Assembly (NCBI GenBank): GCA_913775095.1
Contig: CAJYIW010000001.1
Location: 62,001-126,000 of the forward strand
DNA from: an uncultured Siphonobacter sp.
Lineage (GTDB): Bacteria; Bacteroidota; Bacteroidia; Cytophagales; Spirosomataceae
DNA length: 64,000 nucleotides
Direction: 5' to 3'
Shown: in pieces, positions 1 to 8,216 of the stretch
Position numbering within the stretch: the first letter of the stretch is position 1
How the letters are laid out: each line of letters starts with the position of its first letter
Position numbers and translations under genes: made by a program
Notes under the pieces: generated by a model
Database searches by the model: none
The model's input: only the letters and a program-made list of their open reading frames with translations
What the model was told of the DNA's origin: nothing

Positions 1-330
1 GACATTTTTGATTTTGGAAATGACGATAGTTTCCGAACGTCCTGGCGTTCTAACAAAGAAGTTAAAAATCCGTGGTACGAAGTAACGCTCGATAAGGTTC
101 AGGCCTTCAATCTAGTTAATGTGTATGTACCGCAGGATGAGATTACGAAATATCGTCTGGAATACTTCGCCAATGGCAAATGGCATCCCATTGCTACGAA
201 AAATCGATCGGGACGAGCCAAGATTCACCGCTTTCCAACGGTTTACGGAGAGAAAGTCCGAATGTGGATCGACAACTATACAAACCCACCAGCCATTGCT
301 GAATTTGGAGTATACAACGAACGCAAGTAA
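1..330 (+). CDS. C-terminal part of a carbohydrate-active protein, probable alpha-L-fucosidase C-terminal domain (5' truncated)
   Basis: An open frame runs from the first base of the window to a TAA at 328-330, giving about 109 residues with no start, so the gene begins upstream. The visible part looks like a beta-sandwich F5/8-type C (discoidin-like) carbohydrate-binding domain: SFRTSWRSN near the start, NPWYEVTLDKVQAFNLVNVY in the middle and YRLEYFANGKWHPIA further on. This arrangement is common at the C-terminus of GH29 alpha-L-fucosidases, but the catalytic domain is outside the window, so the enzyme identity is inference. A strong terminator follows directly. The sugar-oxidoreductase genes downstream fit a carbohydrate-degradation setting. 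Confidence 0.6.
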   Translation, partial: DIFDFGNDDSFRTSWRSNKEVKNPWYEVTLDKVQAFNLVNVYVPQDEITKYRLEYFANGKWHPIATKNRSGRAKIHRFPTVYGEKVRMWIDNYTNPPAIAEFGVYNERK

Positions 331-336
331 CCTCAC

Positions 337-364
337 AAAAAGGCATCCGCTGAGATGCCTTTTT
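337..364 (+). terminator. Rho-independent terminator of the truncated first gene
   Basis: Perfect 11-bp stem AAAAAGGCATC / GATGCCTTTTT with a six-base loop, ending in a T run, 7 bases after the stop codon. Confidence 0.9.
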
Positions 365-1005
365 GCTATGGCTGATGTGTAGTAAACCGTTGCTAACAAC
401 AAGCGATTACCCAAGGCTGACCTTCTACTTTCCTAATCTGTCATCCAGAGCGAAGCGAAGGACCTTACCGGGTTTGGAAAGTGACTGCCCGGCGAGGGAA
501 GGTTGCGTCTTTCTTAAAAGTGCTTTCATCTATAGGTAAGTTCTCTCCCTGCGGTCGAGATGACAGGTGGGGTACTTAGATATGGTTGAGGCGAAGCCGT
601 TTTTAACCGCATGGGAGCATTCTCGCGGCCCTTTTGCCTTTGCCAGCATAAGGATAAAGCCGGATTTACTGGAGCATTTTCTTATTCAAATTCTAAGTAG
701 CTCGCAGTATATGCAGATCGAAGAGGACTACTTTAGTCAGATATTACCAAAAAAAAAGAGTGATTAGTTGAAATGCGTTGAAAAATAAACAGGGACCGAT
801 GGCAGGCCCCCTGAGACGGTCGTTAAGCCGGGATCAGAGAGGGTATTCTGACTGACGTCCATATCATTCTGGAAAAGTATTTTTTTCAAACCTCCGGATG
901 AGTTATGGGATGAAAGTAAGGTTGTTTGGCACTATTCGAAGTCCTATATTTAGTGTCAGTAAAGGTGACGACTTTGCCAGTAAATACCTCTAAAAACTAC
1001 TGCCT
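365..1005. other. Intergenic region, no convincing gene
   Basis: About 640 bases between the first terminator and the oxidoreductase at 1006. Apart from the repeat at 438-575, only a 66-codon frame at 567-767 is open; it begins inside the repeat and resembles nothing known. A weak promoter-like pair, TTTG at 925-928 and TATATTTA at 945-952, has a 16-base spacer (shorter than usual) and could serve the downstream gene. Confidence 0.4.
438..575. repeat. Intergenic repeat with GTCATCC...GATGAC ends
   Basis: The segment opens with CTGTCATCCAGAGCGAAGCG and closes with CTGCGGTCGAGATGACAG, so its outer CTGTCATC / GATGACAG bases form an inverted pair. The left end recurs, with one change, at 11374-11400, also in a gene-free stretch. 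Elements of this general look are frequent between genes in Bacteroidota. No coding potential was recognised. Confidence 0.5.
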
Positions 1006-2397
1006 ATGAACTCCAAAGAACCCGTAACCCGCCGCCGATTTCTGGACCTGGCCGTGAAAGGAACGGCCATATCGGCTCTGGTGGGATTTCCCAGTATTGT
1101 TCCTGCTTCCGTTTTTGGTAAAAATGCCCCCAGCAATCGCATCAACGTCGGAGCCATTGGTACGGGCCGGATTTCCCGTGGGCACGACATCCCCGGCGTC
1201 TGGCAGTACGACAATGCCCTGATTATGGCCGTCTGCGACGTGGATGCCAACCGGGCTCAGGATGCTAAAAAACTGGTGAACGACTATTACGGCAAAAAAA
1301 CCGGCAAGGACTACGACGGGGTTCAGGTGTATGGAGATTATCGGGAATTGCTGGCCAATAAAGATATTGACGCCGTGCTGGTTAGCACACCCGACCACTG
1401 GCACGCTCCCATGGTGATTCATGCTGTGCAGGCGGGCAAGCACGTGTACATGCAAAAACCCGCTTCGCTAACCATTAGCGAAGGCCGGATGATGGCTGAC
1501 GCCGTGAAACGTTCGGGTAAAATCGTGCAGGTGGGCAGTCAGCAGCGGTCTTCCAGACAATTTCGATATGCGGCTGAACTCGTTCGAAATGGACGGATTG
1601 GTCAGTTGAAAACAGTATACGTAGGGCTTCCCGGTGATCCTTCCGGCGAGGAAGAAAAAGAAATGCCCATTCCCAAAAATCTGAATTATGATTTCTGGCT
1701 GGGCACCACCCCCGAAGTGTATTACACCGAAAAACGGGTGCATCCGCAGGTCGGTTACGATCGTCCGGGCTGGTTGCGTTGCGAGCAGTTTGGGGCCGGT
1801 ATGATTACGGGCTGGGGTTCGCACCACATTGATTGTGCTCACTGGGCGATGAATACAGAATTGACCGGACCCGTAGAAATCTGGGGGAAAGCGGATTTTC
1901 CGAAAAGTGGCCTCTGGGACGTACACGGCATTTTCCAGACCGAAGCTCTGTATGACAATGGCGTTCGGATGGTGGTAAGTAACGAGCTTCCGAACGGAAT
2001 CAAATTTGAAGGTACGGACGGCTGGGTATTCGTTTCCCGCGGTGATGCAGCCGTTACGTCGAGTGATCCTTCGGCTAAACAGCAGGCCTCAAAAGCTCTG
2101 GACGCCAGTGATCCTAAATTATTAACCTCGGAAATTGGTCCGAATGAAATACATTTACCCGTCAGTAAAGAACACCACGGGAACTGGCTGGAAAGTATAG
2201 TGGCCAATAAAGAGCCGATTGCTCCGGCGGAAGTGGGGCACCGTTCCTGCTCGGCCTGTCTGCTGCATCACGCCGCCATGAAGCTCAACCGGAAGCTCTA
2301 CTGGGATCCTAAAAAAGAACAATTCAAAAACGACGCCGAAGCCAACAGGCTGTTATCCAGACCCCAACGAAAAGCCTACGCAATCAAAAGGGTTTAA
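1006..2397 (+). CDS. Exported Gfo/Idh/MocA family oxidoreductase
   Basis: A 463-residue NAD(P)-dependent oxidoreductase of the Gfo/Idh/MocA family. The N-terminus has a twin-arginine-type signal (TRRRFLDLAVKG, residues about 8-19) followed by a hydrophobic stretch, so it is probably exported folded with its cofactor. The Rossmann part starts at about residue 45 (INVGAIGTGRISRGHD), with the VSTPDHWHAP and GKHVYMQKPASL motifs at roughly 125-155; the lysine of QKP is the usual catalytic or sugar-binding position. The C-terminal alpha/beta domain carries WGSHHIDCAHWAM. The substrate cannot be predicted; relatives act on sugars, inositols or glycosides. It is followed by two more family members on the same strand, separated from the next by a 79-base gap with an inverted repeat. 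Confidence 0.88.
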   Translation: MNSKEPVTRRRFLDLAVKGTAISALVGFPSIVPASVFGKNAPSNRINVGAIGTGRISRGHDIPGVWQYDNALIMAVCDVDANRAQDAKKLVNDYYGKKTGKDYDGVQVYGDYRELLANKDIDAVLVSTPDHWHAPMVIHAVQAGKHVYMQKPASLTISEGRMMADAVKRSGKIVQVGSQQRSSRQFRYAAELVRNGRIGQLKTVYVGLPGDPSGEEEKEMPIPKNLNYDFWLGTTPEVYYTEKRVHPQVGYDRPGWLRCEQFGAGMITGWGSHHIDCAHWAMNTELTGPVEIWGKADFPKSGLWDVHGIFQTEALYDNGVRMVVSNELPNGIKFEGTDGWVFVSRGDAAVTSSDPSAKQQASKALDASDPKLLTSEIGPNEIHLPVSKEHHGNWLESIVANKEPIAPAEVGHRSCSACLLHHAAMKLNRKLYWDPKKEQFKNDAEANRLLSRPQRKAYAIKRV

Positions 2398-2400
2398 AAG

Positions 2401-2447
2401 TTTTGAGTTTAGCGTTTTGGGTTGTAATACCAACGCTAAACTCAAAA
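2401..2447 (+). repeat. Inverted repeat between two oxidoreductase genes
   Basis: Perfect 16-bp arms TTTTGAGTTTAGCGTT (2401-2416) and AACGCTAAACTCAAAA (2432-2447) with a 15-base loop, followed by degenerate CTAAAC copies up to about 2468. It starts 3 bases after the stop codon and has no T run after the stem. It could be a partial terminator or mRNA-stabilising hairpin, or a repetitive element of the genome. Confidence 0.6.
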
Positions 2448-2476
2448 CGCTAAACATCAAACACTAAACTGTAAAA

Positions 2477-3850
2477 ATGAATCTTCGTCAAACCTCTCTG
2501 CTGGGCTTTTGTCTGGCTGCTTTAATGTCCTGTTCTGAAAAATCTGAGAAAAATAGTGAAGCGTCCGTTCACCTGATTACCCTTGATCCGGGCCATTTTC
2601 ATGCGGCTCTGGTTCAGAAAAGTATGTATCCTGAAGTAAGTTCCAAGGTGTATGTTTACGCTCCCGATGGGCCCGATTTGAAAATGCACCTGGATAAAAT
2701 TGAAGCCTATAACAAACGGGCCGATAACCCCACTCACTGGGAAGAAGAAGTGTATCAGGGCAAGCATTACTTCGAAAAAATGCTCCAGGAAAAGGCCGGT
2801 AATGTAGTAGTACTGGCGGGAAATAACCAGAAGAAGGCCGAGTACATTCAAAAGTCCATCGGAGCCGGGTTCAATGTCCTTTCCGATAAACCGATGATTA
2901 TCCGGGCGGAAGATTTTAATACCCTGAAAGAAACGTTTGATGCAGCCGAGAAGAAGAACCTGTTGCTGTACGACATCATGACGGAGCGTTTTGAGATCAG
3001 TACCACCTTACAACGTGAATTTTCAAAAATCGAATCCGTATTCGGAACGCTGGAGAAAGGAACGCCCGGCAATCCGGCCGTAACGAAAGAAAGTGTCCAC
3101 CATTTCTATAAATACGTTTCCGGAAATGTACTGACCCGTCCGACCTGGTTCATGGATGTCAATCAGCAGGGAGAAGGCATTGTCGATGTAACGACTCACC
3201 TGGTCGATCTGGTTCAGTGGGAGTGTTTCCCCGAGCAGGCTATTGATTACCAGAAAGATATCAAACTCACCTCAGCCCGCCGCTGGACGACGGATATGAC
3301 TCGTAGTCAATTCAATGCGATCACCAAACAAAACAATTTTCCTGAATATCTGAAGCCAAGTATCGTCAAAGACAGCATCCTGAAGGTCTATAGTAATGGA
3401 GAAATTAACTACCAGCTGAAAGGGGTTCACGCGAAAGTTTCGGTAATCTGGTCCTACAAGGCTCCCGAAGGCGGTGGCGATACGCATTATTCAATCATGC
3501 GGGGAACGAAAGCGAACCTGATCATCCGCCAGGGACCCGAGCAGAATTTCGTGACCACCTTAACGATTGAGCCGGTGGCCAATAAGGTTACTGAAGCCGA
3601 AATGACGGCGGCTCTGAAAACGATTCAGCAAAGTTACCCCGGCGTGGAACTGAAGAAAATTGAAAAAGGCTGGGAAGTAGTGATTCCCAAAAAATATCAG
3701 GATGGTCACGAAGCTCATTTTGGCCGGGTTACCGAAAATTACCTCAAGTACCTGAAAGCAGGGAAGTTACCGGAGTGGGAAGTACCGAACATGATTTCGA
3801 AGTATTACACAACTACCCAGGCCTTACAGCTGGCTAAGAAATCGAAATAA
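2477..3850 (+). CDS. Gfo/Idh/MocA-like oxidoreductase, predicted lipoprotein
   Basis: A 457-residue protein with a lipoprotein signal: MNLRQTSLLGFCLAALMSC, lipobox ending at Cys19, then an acidic/serine linker. It should be membrane-anchored outside the cytoplasm. The next segment (VHLITLDPGHFHAALVQKSM) and VLSDKPMIIRAEDF at about 136-149 follow the Gfo/Idh/MocA N-terminal fold, with a DKP in place of the common EKP. The second half fits the 'putative oxidoreductase C-terminal' family (WFMDVNQQGEGIVDVTTHLVDLVQW at about 216-240). The usual glycine-rich NAD loop is poorly conserved (LDPGHF), so cofactor binding is uncertain. It lies 26 bases before the next family member and is likely co-transcribed with it. 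Confidence 0.8.
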   Translation: MNLRQTSLLGFCLAALMSCSEKSEKNSEASVHLITLDPGHFHAALVQKSMYPEVSSKVYVYAPDGPDLKMHLDKIEAYNKRADNPTHWEEEVYQGKHYFEKMLQEKAGNVVVLAGNNQKKAEYIQKSIGAGFNVLSDKPMIIRAEDFNTLKETFDAAEKKNLLLYDIMTERFEISTTLQREFSKIESVFGTLEKGTPGNPAVTKESVHHFYKYVSGNVLTRPTWFMDVNQQGEGIVDVTTHLVDLVQWECFPEQAIDYQKDIKLTSARRWTTDMTRSQFNAITKQNNFPEYLKPSIVKDSILKVYSNGEINYQLKGVHAKVSVIWSYKAPEGGGDTHYSIMRGTKANLIIRQGPEQNFVTTLTIEPVANKVTEAEMTAALKTIQQSYPGVELKKIEKGWEVVIPKKYQDGHEAHFGRVTENYLKYLKAGKLPEWEVPNMISKYYTTTQALQLAKKSK

Positions 3851-3876
3851 CCCTAATAATTACTCCTCTAAATCCT

Positions 3877-5022
3877 ATGAAAGAAGAAAATCGCCGGCAG
3901 TTCATCCGGCAGTCGGTAACGGCTACTGCTGGTTTGATGGGCCTGCCTGCCCTGGCCTCTACGTTATCCGTGCCCGTGTCCGCACCGGCTAAAACCTGGG
4001 ATAATCCACGACTGAAATTTTCGGTGATTGGGATCAACCACTCCCACATTTACGGGCAGGTGGAAGCCGTGATTCGGGGTGGAGGTCAGCTGGTTTCGTT
4101 CTATTCCAAAGAAACAGATCTGGCGGCTGCTTTTGCCAAACGGTATCCGCAGGCCAAACAGGCTTCCAGCGAAAAGGAAGTGCTCGATGATAAGTCTACG
4201 CAACTGATCCTGAGTTCGATTATTCCCGATCAACGCGGTCCGCTGGGCGTTCGGGTGATGGAGGCCGGGAAGGATTACATGGTCGATAAACCGGGTATTA
4301 CCAGTCTGGATCAGTTAGCGGAAGTACGCCGGGTGCAGAAGAGAACGAAGCGGATTTTTTCGATCATGTTCAGCGAGCGTTTTGAAAATAAAGCGACCGT
4401 AAAAGCCGGGGATTTAGTGAAAGAAGGAGCGATTGGAAAAGTCGTACAAACCATTGGCTTAGGACCGCACCGCATCAGTCTGATGAGTCGACCGGACTGG
4501 TTTTTTGACCGCAAACGCTACGGTGGCATCATCTGTGACATTGCTTCGCACCAGTGCGATCAGTTTTTGTTCTTTACGGGATCGACCAAAGCCGAAGTAG
4601 TCGCCTCGCAAACGGGAAATGTTCATTTTACGAAATATCCTGATTTTGAGGATTTTGGCGATCTGATGGTTCGTGGGGATGGCGGAACGGGTTACATTCG
4701 CGTGGACTGGTTCACGCCCGACGGCCTGAAAACCTGGGGAGACGGTCGCCTGACGATTCTGGGAACCGACGGATACATCGAAATCCGTAAAAACATTGAT
4801 ATCGCCGGACGGGAAGGAGGTAATCACCTGTTTCTGGTCAATCAGAAGGAAACGCGTTACGTCGATTGCAGTCAGGTAGAGTTACCTTTTGGAAAACTGC
4901 TAGTCGACGACGTGGTGAACCGCACGGAAACTGCCATGCCTCAGGAACACTGCTTTCTGGCAACGGAACTGGCCCTGAAAGCCCAGCAAAAAGCCCAGAA
5001 ACTGAACCTGAATAAAGCTTAA
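3877..5022 (+). CDS. Exported Gfo/Idh/MocA family oxidoreductase
   Basis: A 381-residue family member with a Tat-like N-terminus (NRRQFIRQSVTATAGLMGLPA) and an Ala-rich cleavage region near residue 35. The Rossmann-type start is KFSVIGINHSHIYGQVE; EAGKDYMVDKPGI at about 128-140 contains the DKP motif, again a variant of EKP. The C-terminal domain includes GGIICDIASHQCDQFLFF, matching the conserved Asp/His substrate-site region. Reaction and substrate are unknown. It is the last gene of the three-gene set, 26 bases behind the lipoprotein member and followed by a clear terminator. Confidence 0.85.
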   Translation: MKEENRRQFIRQSVTATAGLMGLPALASTLSVPVSAPAKTWDNPRLKFSVIGINHSHIYGQVEAVIRGGGQLVSFYSKETDLAAAFAKRYPQAKQASSEKEVLDDKSTQLILSSIIPDQRGPLGVRVMEAGKDYMVDKPGITSLDQLAEVRRVQKRTKRIFSIMFSERFENKATVKAGDLVKEGAIGKVVQTIGLGPHRISLMSRPDWFFDRKRYGGIICDIASHQCDQFLFFTGSTKAEVVASQTGNVHFTKYPDFEDFGDLMVRGDGGTGYIRVDWFTPDGLKTWGDGRLTILGTDGYIEIRKNIDIAGREGGNHLFLVNQKETRYVDCSQVELPFGKLLVDDVVNRTETAMPQEHCFLATELALKAQQKAQKLNLNKA

Positions 5023-5044
5023 TAATTTCTTACTTACGATAATC

Positions 5045-5074
5045 GTTGCCAGCCTTTCCGCTGGCAACTTTTTT
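5045..5074 (+). terminator. Rho-independent terminator of the oxidoreductase operon
   Basis: GTTGCCAGC / GCTGGCAAC stem with a short CTTTCC loop followed by six T. A near copy of this hairpin without the T run occurs at 7561-7583 inside the repeat patch. Confidence 0.85.
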
Positions 5075-5111
5075 AGGGTAGCAAATGCTGTTGCTGCAAG
5101 CAATCCTTGTA

Positions 5112-5205
5112 GAGACGTCGATTGATCACGTCTGGGTAGAGGCTGTTTGAGTTACCTTTCAAATGATTTCTATCTTCCGGCGGAGACGCCATCGATGGAC
5201 GTCTC
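5112..5205. repeat. Two GAGACG...CGTCTC near-palindromes
   Basis: GAGACGTC...CACGTCTG at about 5112-5133 and GAGACGCCATCGATGGACGTCTC-type symmetry at 5183-5205 (arms GAGACG and CGTCTC around ATCGAT). They lie in the 280-base gap before the AraC gene. They may be dispersed repeat debris or regulator sites; nothing distinguishes these from sequence alone. Confidence 0.35.
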
Positions 5206-5306
5206 GACCGGGGAAAACGTTTTTTACGGTATTCCGGGTCCTTAAACCCTGTAACCAGGCAATTCCTGGTGTATCTTTCGCCGTAAGACCATCGTAGTGA
5301 ATCCTC

Positions 5307-6137
5307 ATGAATCCCGTATTCCCGACCCTGGGATTAGAACATTTCCAGGAAAATACCCGTGACGAGGTGCGTTTGCTGGATCATCTGATTCATGGAAAGA
5401 ACAGTATTACGGCTCCTCACAAACACGATTTCTTTCTCTTCTTTCTGGTCAAACAAAGCTCGGGAACGCATACCATTGATTTTGTCGAGTATTCGGTGGA
5501 CAATCACCAGATTCATATTCTCCGGCCCGGTCAGGTGCATCACTGGCAGTTAGCCAGCGATACCCAGGGGTATCAGTTGATGGTAAGTCAGGCACTGATG
5601 CAAACCTTCCCGGATTACCTTCGGTTTTCACCCCTGCTGGCTCAACCCATTCTTTCGCTCAATGAACAGGCGTACCTCGTTTTTCAACAGGAATTCGGTC
5701 AGTTGGCCGACGAGTTAACGGAGCCTCAACCCGACTGGATTTTAATAGGATTAAGAAGTCAGATTATCACCCGGCTCATTAGTCGGGAGCTGGAGCGGAA
5801 GTCTTTAGTAAACACCATGGCTCCTCCCATCCTGGTGAAATACGTACAGGTGCTGGAAGAAAATTATAAAATTGAAAAGTCCGTGGCATTTTACGCCGAC
5901 CATTTGAACATCACACCTAATTACCTCACCATTCTTTGCAAAAAACACTTTGGACTTTCTTCAGGTCAGTTAATCCATAATCGTTTGTTGCTGGAAGCCA
6001 AACGATTGCTTCAGGTTACGGATACGTCTATCAAGGAAATTTCCTATGAACTGGGATTCGAAGATTTAGCGAATTTTTCGAATTTCTTAAAAAAGCAAAC
6101 CGGAATATCCCCCCGGGCGTTTCGGGAGCAGTTATAA
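5307..6137 (+). CDS. AraC family transcriptional regulator
   Basis: 276 residues. The N-terminal half is a cupin-like sensor (HKHDFFLFFLVKQSSGTHTIDF and ILRPGQVHHWQ at about 32-85) that would bind a small ligand. The last 100 residues are the double helix-turn-helix AraC domain: VAFYADHLNITPNYLTILCKK for the first HTH and IKEISYELGFEDLANFSNFLKKQ for the second, ending in the typical GISPRAFREQL. A TATCTTTC sequence at 5272-5279 is a possible -7 element. The amidohydrolase gene starts 79 bases downstream on the same strand and is the likeliest target, although the oxidoreductases upstream are another option. Confidence 0.92.
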   Translation: MNPVFPTLGLEHFQENTRDEVRLLDHLIHGKNSITAPHKHDFFLFFLVKQSSGTHTIDFVEYSVDNHQIHILRPGQVHHWQLASDTQGYQLMVSQALMQTFPDYLRFSPLLAQPILSLNEQAYLVFQQEFGQLADELTEPQPDWILIGLRSQIITRLISRELERKSLVNTMAPPILVKYVQVLEENYKIEKSVAFYADHLNITPNYLTILCKKHFGLSSGQLIHNRLLLEAKRLLQVTDTSIKEISYELGFEDLANFSNFLKKQTGISPRAFREQL

Positions 6138-6189
6138 TTCTTACAAGTGATTATGACTTTTTTATAACACGCTCCGGCGGCTTCTCTTC

Positions 6190-6197
6190 TACTTTTG
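6190..6197 (+). promoter_or_regulatory. Bacteroidota-type -7 promoter box for the amidohydrolase gene
   Basis: TACTTTTG matches TAnnTTTG exactly and lies 19 bases before the ATG at 6217. No good TTTG -33 element sits at the expected distance, so activation by a regulator such as the neighbouring AraC protein is plausible. Confidence 0.45.
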
Positions 6198-6216
6198 CGG
6201 TATAGATGATACGAAA

Positions 6217-7518
6217 ATGACCCTTACTCGTAAAGCTTTTCTTCAACAAACCCTCGGAGTTATGGGAGCTGGATTAGTAACCAATGCCGCAGATGCCTTG
6301 GCTCTGGAGCCAACAAAAACGCAGGTGATTCTGAAAAATGTCCGGTTGGAAACCGGATTTGAACGCGATGATCTGGAAGTAACCCGGACGAAAACGGATC
6401 TGTTTGTCTTAGTAATCGAGGATGGTACAATCAAATCCATTCAGTCCAATCGTGAGGTAAGCGGGGCCGTGGATGCCCGGGGGTATCTGATGTTGCCTGC
6501 TACGAAGGATATGCACATTCACCTGGATAAAACCTATTACGGCGGTGAATGGAAGGCTCGCTCCAAACGGCAGAAGTCGGTCAGGGATATGATCGCCCTG
6601 GAAGAGAAAATTCTGCCGGGCATGCTTAACACCTCAACGGAACGGGCGGAAAAATTGATTGAGTTATTACAATCCAAGGGCTCGGATTTTGCCCGGAGTC
6701 ACGTCAATATTGAACCCGCTTCCCAGCTGAATTCCCTCAAAAATCTTCAGAAAGCCCTCGAACGTAAAAAGGAAGGGTTTGCTGCTGAGCTCGTGGCGTT
6801 TCCGCAACACGGCCTTTCCCGATCGGAAGGGTTAATGAAAGACGCCGCTCAGCTGGAGATCGATTTCATCGGAGGGCTGGATCCCTACAGCATTGACGGC
6901 AGCGTTGAAAAACCGATTGATTTTACGGTTCAGCTGGCTCTGGATTATAACAAAGGGATTGACATTCACCTGCACGAATCGGGCGAAAGCGGACTGAAAA
7001 CGGTTCAGTACCTGATTAAGAAAGTCAACGAAAATCCGATATTGAAGGGAAAAACCTTCCTGAGCCACTGTTTTATTTTAGGGAAACTGGAAGGCAAACA
7101 GCTGGAAGATAACGCTCAGCAGTTGGCCGAAGCCCGGATTGGCGTGATTTCAACGATTCCCTTTGGCAAGTTAATCATGCCCATTCCTACGCTCTACCAG
7201 CATGGCGTTCCGGTCATGACGGGTACGGATAGCGTAGTCGATCACTGGAATCCTTTCGGAACGGGCAGTATGATTCAAAAGGCGAATCTGATGGCTCAGT
7301 TGTATGGGTATTCCAGCGAATTAGAACTTTCAAGATGTCTACGGATCGCAACGGGTGATGTGCTGCCGCTGGATGAATCGGGTACGCAGCAATGGCCCAA
7401 AGCAGGAGATACCGCCAGTTTTAATCTGGTGGAAGCCAGCTGTTCCGCAGAAGCCGTGGCTCGTAACTCCTCGGTGAAAGCCTTGTATCACAAAGGAAAA
7501 TGTGTGTTTAAAGGCTGA
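6217..7518 (+). CDS. Amidohydrolase family protein, cytosine deaminase-like, exported
   Basis: 433 residues, with an N-terminal signal-like segment (TRKAFLQQTLGVMGAGLVTNAADA) that has RK rather than a full twin-arginine pair. The TIM-barrel metal site is recognisable: HIHLD at residues 100-104, DIHLHESG at about 249-256, a third SHCF at about 281-284 and GTDSVVDHWNPFGTG at about 341-355. The HIHLDKT and TDS...WNPFG motifs resemble the CodA/TrzN branch of metal-dependent hydrolases acting on cytosine and related cyclic or aryl amides. The real substrate is unknown, and periplasmic location would be unusual for pyrimidine salvage. It has its own -7 box and follows an AraC gene. Confidence 0.82.
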   Translation: MTLTRKAFLQQTLGVMGAGLVTNAADALALEPTKTQVILKNVRLETGFERDDLEVTRTKTDLFVLVIEDGTIKSIQSNREVSGAVDARGYLMLPATKDMHIHLDKTYYGGEWKARSKRQKSVRDMIALEEKILPGMLNTSTERAEKLIELLQSKGSDFARSHVNIEPASQLNSLKNLQKALERKKEGFAAELVAFPQHGLSRSEGLMKDAAQLEIDFIGGLDPYSIDGSVEKPIDFTVQLALDYNKGIDIHLHESGESGLKTVQYLIKKVNENPILKGKTFLSHCFILGKLEGKQLEDNAQQLAEARIGVISTIPFGKLIMPIPTLYQHGVPVMTGTDSVVDHWNPFGTGSMIQKANLMAQLYGYSSELELSRCLRIATGDVLPLDESGTQQWPKAGDTASFNLVEASCSAEAVARNSSVKALYHKGKCVFKG

Positions 7519-7523
7519 TTTCT

Positions 7524-7814
7524 AACTTCCCAAAAGTTGAAAAACTTTCGGGAAGTTTCCGCTGCCAGCTTTTCCGCTGGCAACGCTCGTTAGGAGATTG
7601 GTCTCAACGAAGCAGTTACTTGTGTTCGTCCGCGACTTAGTCGCGGATGCCAGAGGAAAGCGTTTAGAACGCTAGGCGTCGCAGACGCTTTTCTCGCAAA
7701 TCCGCGTTTCAAACGCGGACTAACCTTGGTTAGTCTTTCAACTTCCCGGAAGTTTAAAAACTTTCGGGAAGTTTCAGTTGTCCGTTAGGAGATTTGTCTT
7801 GACGAAGCAGTTAC
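7524..7814. repeat. Composite hairpin-repeat patch
   Basis: Two copies of a stem-loop (AACTTCCC....CTTTCGGGAAGTTT at 7524-7558 and 7740-7774) are each followed by a TTAGGAGA-headed tail ending GACGAAGCAGTTAC or its near match (7589-7619 and 7784-7814; 31 bases with 3 differences). Between them lie further hairpins: a GCCAGC/GCTGGC stem at 7561-7583, TCCGCGACTTAGTCGCGGA at about 7629-7647, an AAGCGT/ACGCTT region around 7657-7692 and a CCGCGTTTCAAACGCGG stem at about 7702-7718. A third copy lies at 11466-11523. The patch fills the gap between convergent genes and carries no open frame of note. Confidence 0.75.
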
Positions 7815-7829
7815 CGACACAAGCGGTTA

Positions 7830-8216
7830 TCAGTTTTCTACCAGTTGCGTAAAAAGCCTCGACAATGTTTCTCCGGGATCCTGACAAAACCCCGTATGCA
7901 GGGGAGAGGTTTGCAGAATGGTACTCCGGTTGGCCGCCAGCCAGCGAAAACGCGAGGCAATGGGTAGCTGCCCGATCACGCCGCCTTCTTTTTTCCCCGC
8001 ACAAATCTTTTCGAAAGCCCGCAGGCGTTCGTGCAATTCCCCTATATTAACTTTTGAATAAAGAGCGGCCAGCCGTCCTTCGTCGAGCATAAATCTGGTT
8101 TGAAGAAAGCCATGTTTCGGGCAGTAGAGAATCACCCCGACGTTCATAAATTCTTCCCGCTCCACGCGTGGCACTACGCGAATCACGGCGTACTCAAATA
8201 AGTGCTTTTCTTGCAT
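7830..8216 (-). CDS. DUF3037 domain-containing protein
   Basis: 128 residues. It matches the DUF3037 family by its opening (FEYAVIRVVPRVEREEFMNVGVILYC) and by FMLDEGRLAALY further on. No biochemical role is established. Its start codon lies 23 bases inside the end of the HipA-like kinase gene upstream, so the two are translationally coupled. DUF3037 proteins are typically small partners encoded beside HipA-like kinases, which makes a regulatory or substrate relationship plausible but unproven. No membrane segment or signal is visible. The gene ends next to the hairpin-repeat patch, which may supply its 3' end. Confidence 0.85.
   Translation of the reverse strand: MQEKHLFEYAVIRVVPRVEREEFMNVGVILYCPKHGFLQTRFMLDEGRLAALYSKVNIGELHERLRAFEKICAGKKEGGVIGQLPIASRFRWLAANRSTILQTSPLHTGFCQDPGETLSRLFTQLVEN

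Noticed and set aside
567-767. 66-codon plus-strand frame in the first intergenic region
   Set aside because: It starts inside a repeat, lacks a promoter or known motif and has no neighbour support.
7524-7814. CRISPR array
   Set aside because: The repeats are palindromic, uneven in spacing and lack unique spacers; no cas genes are present in the window.
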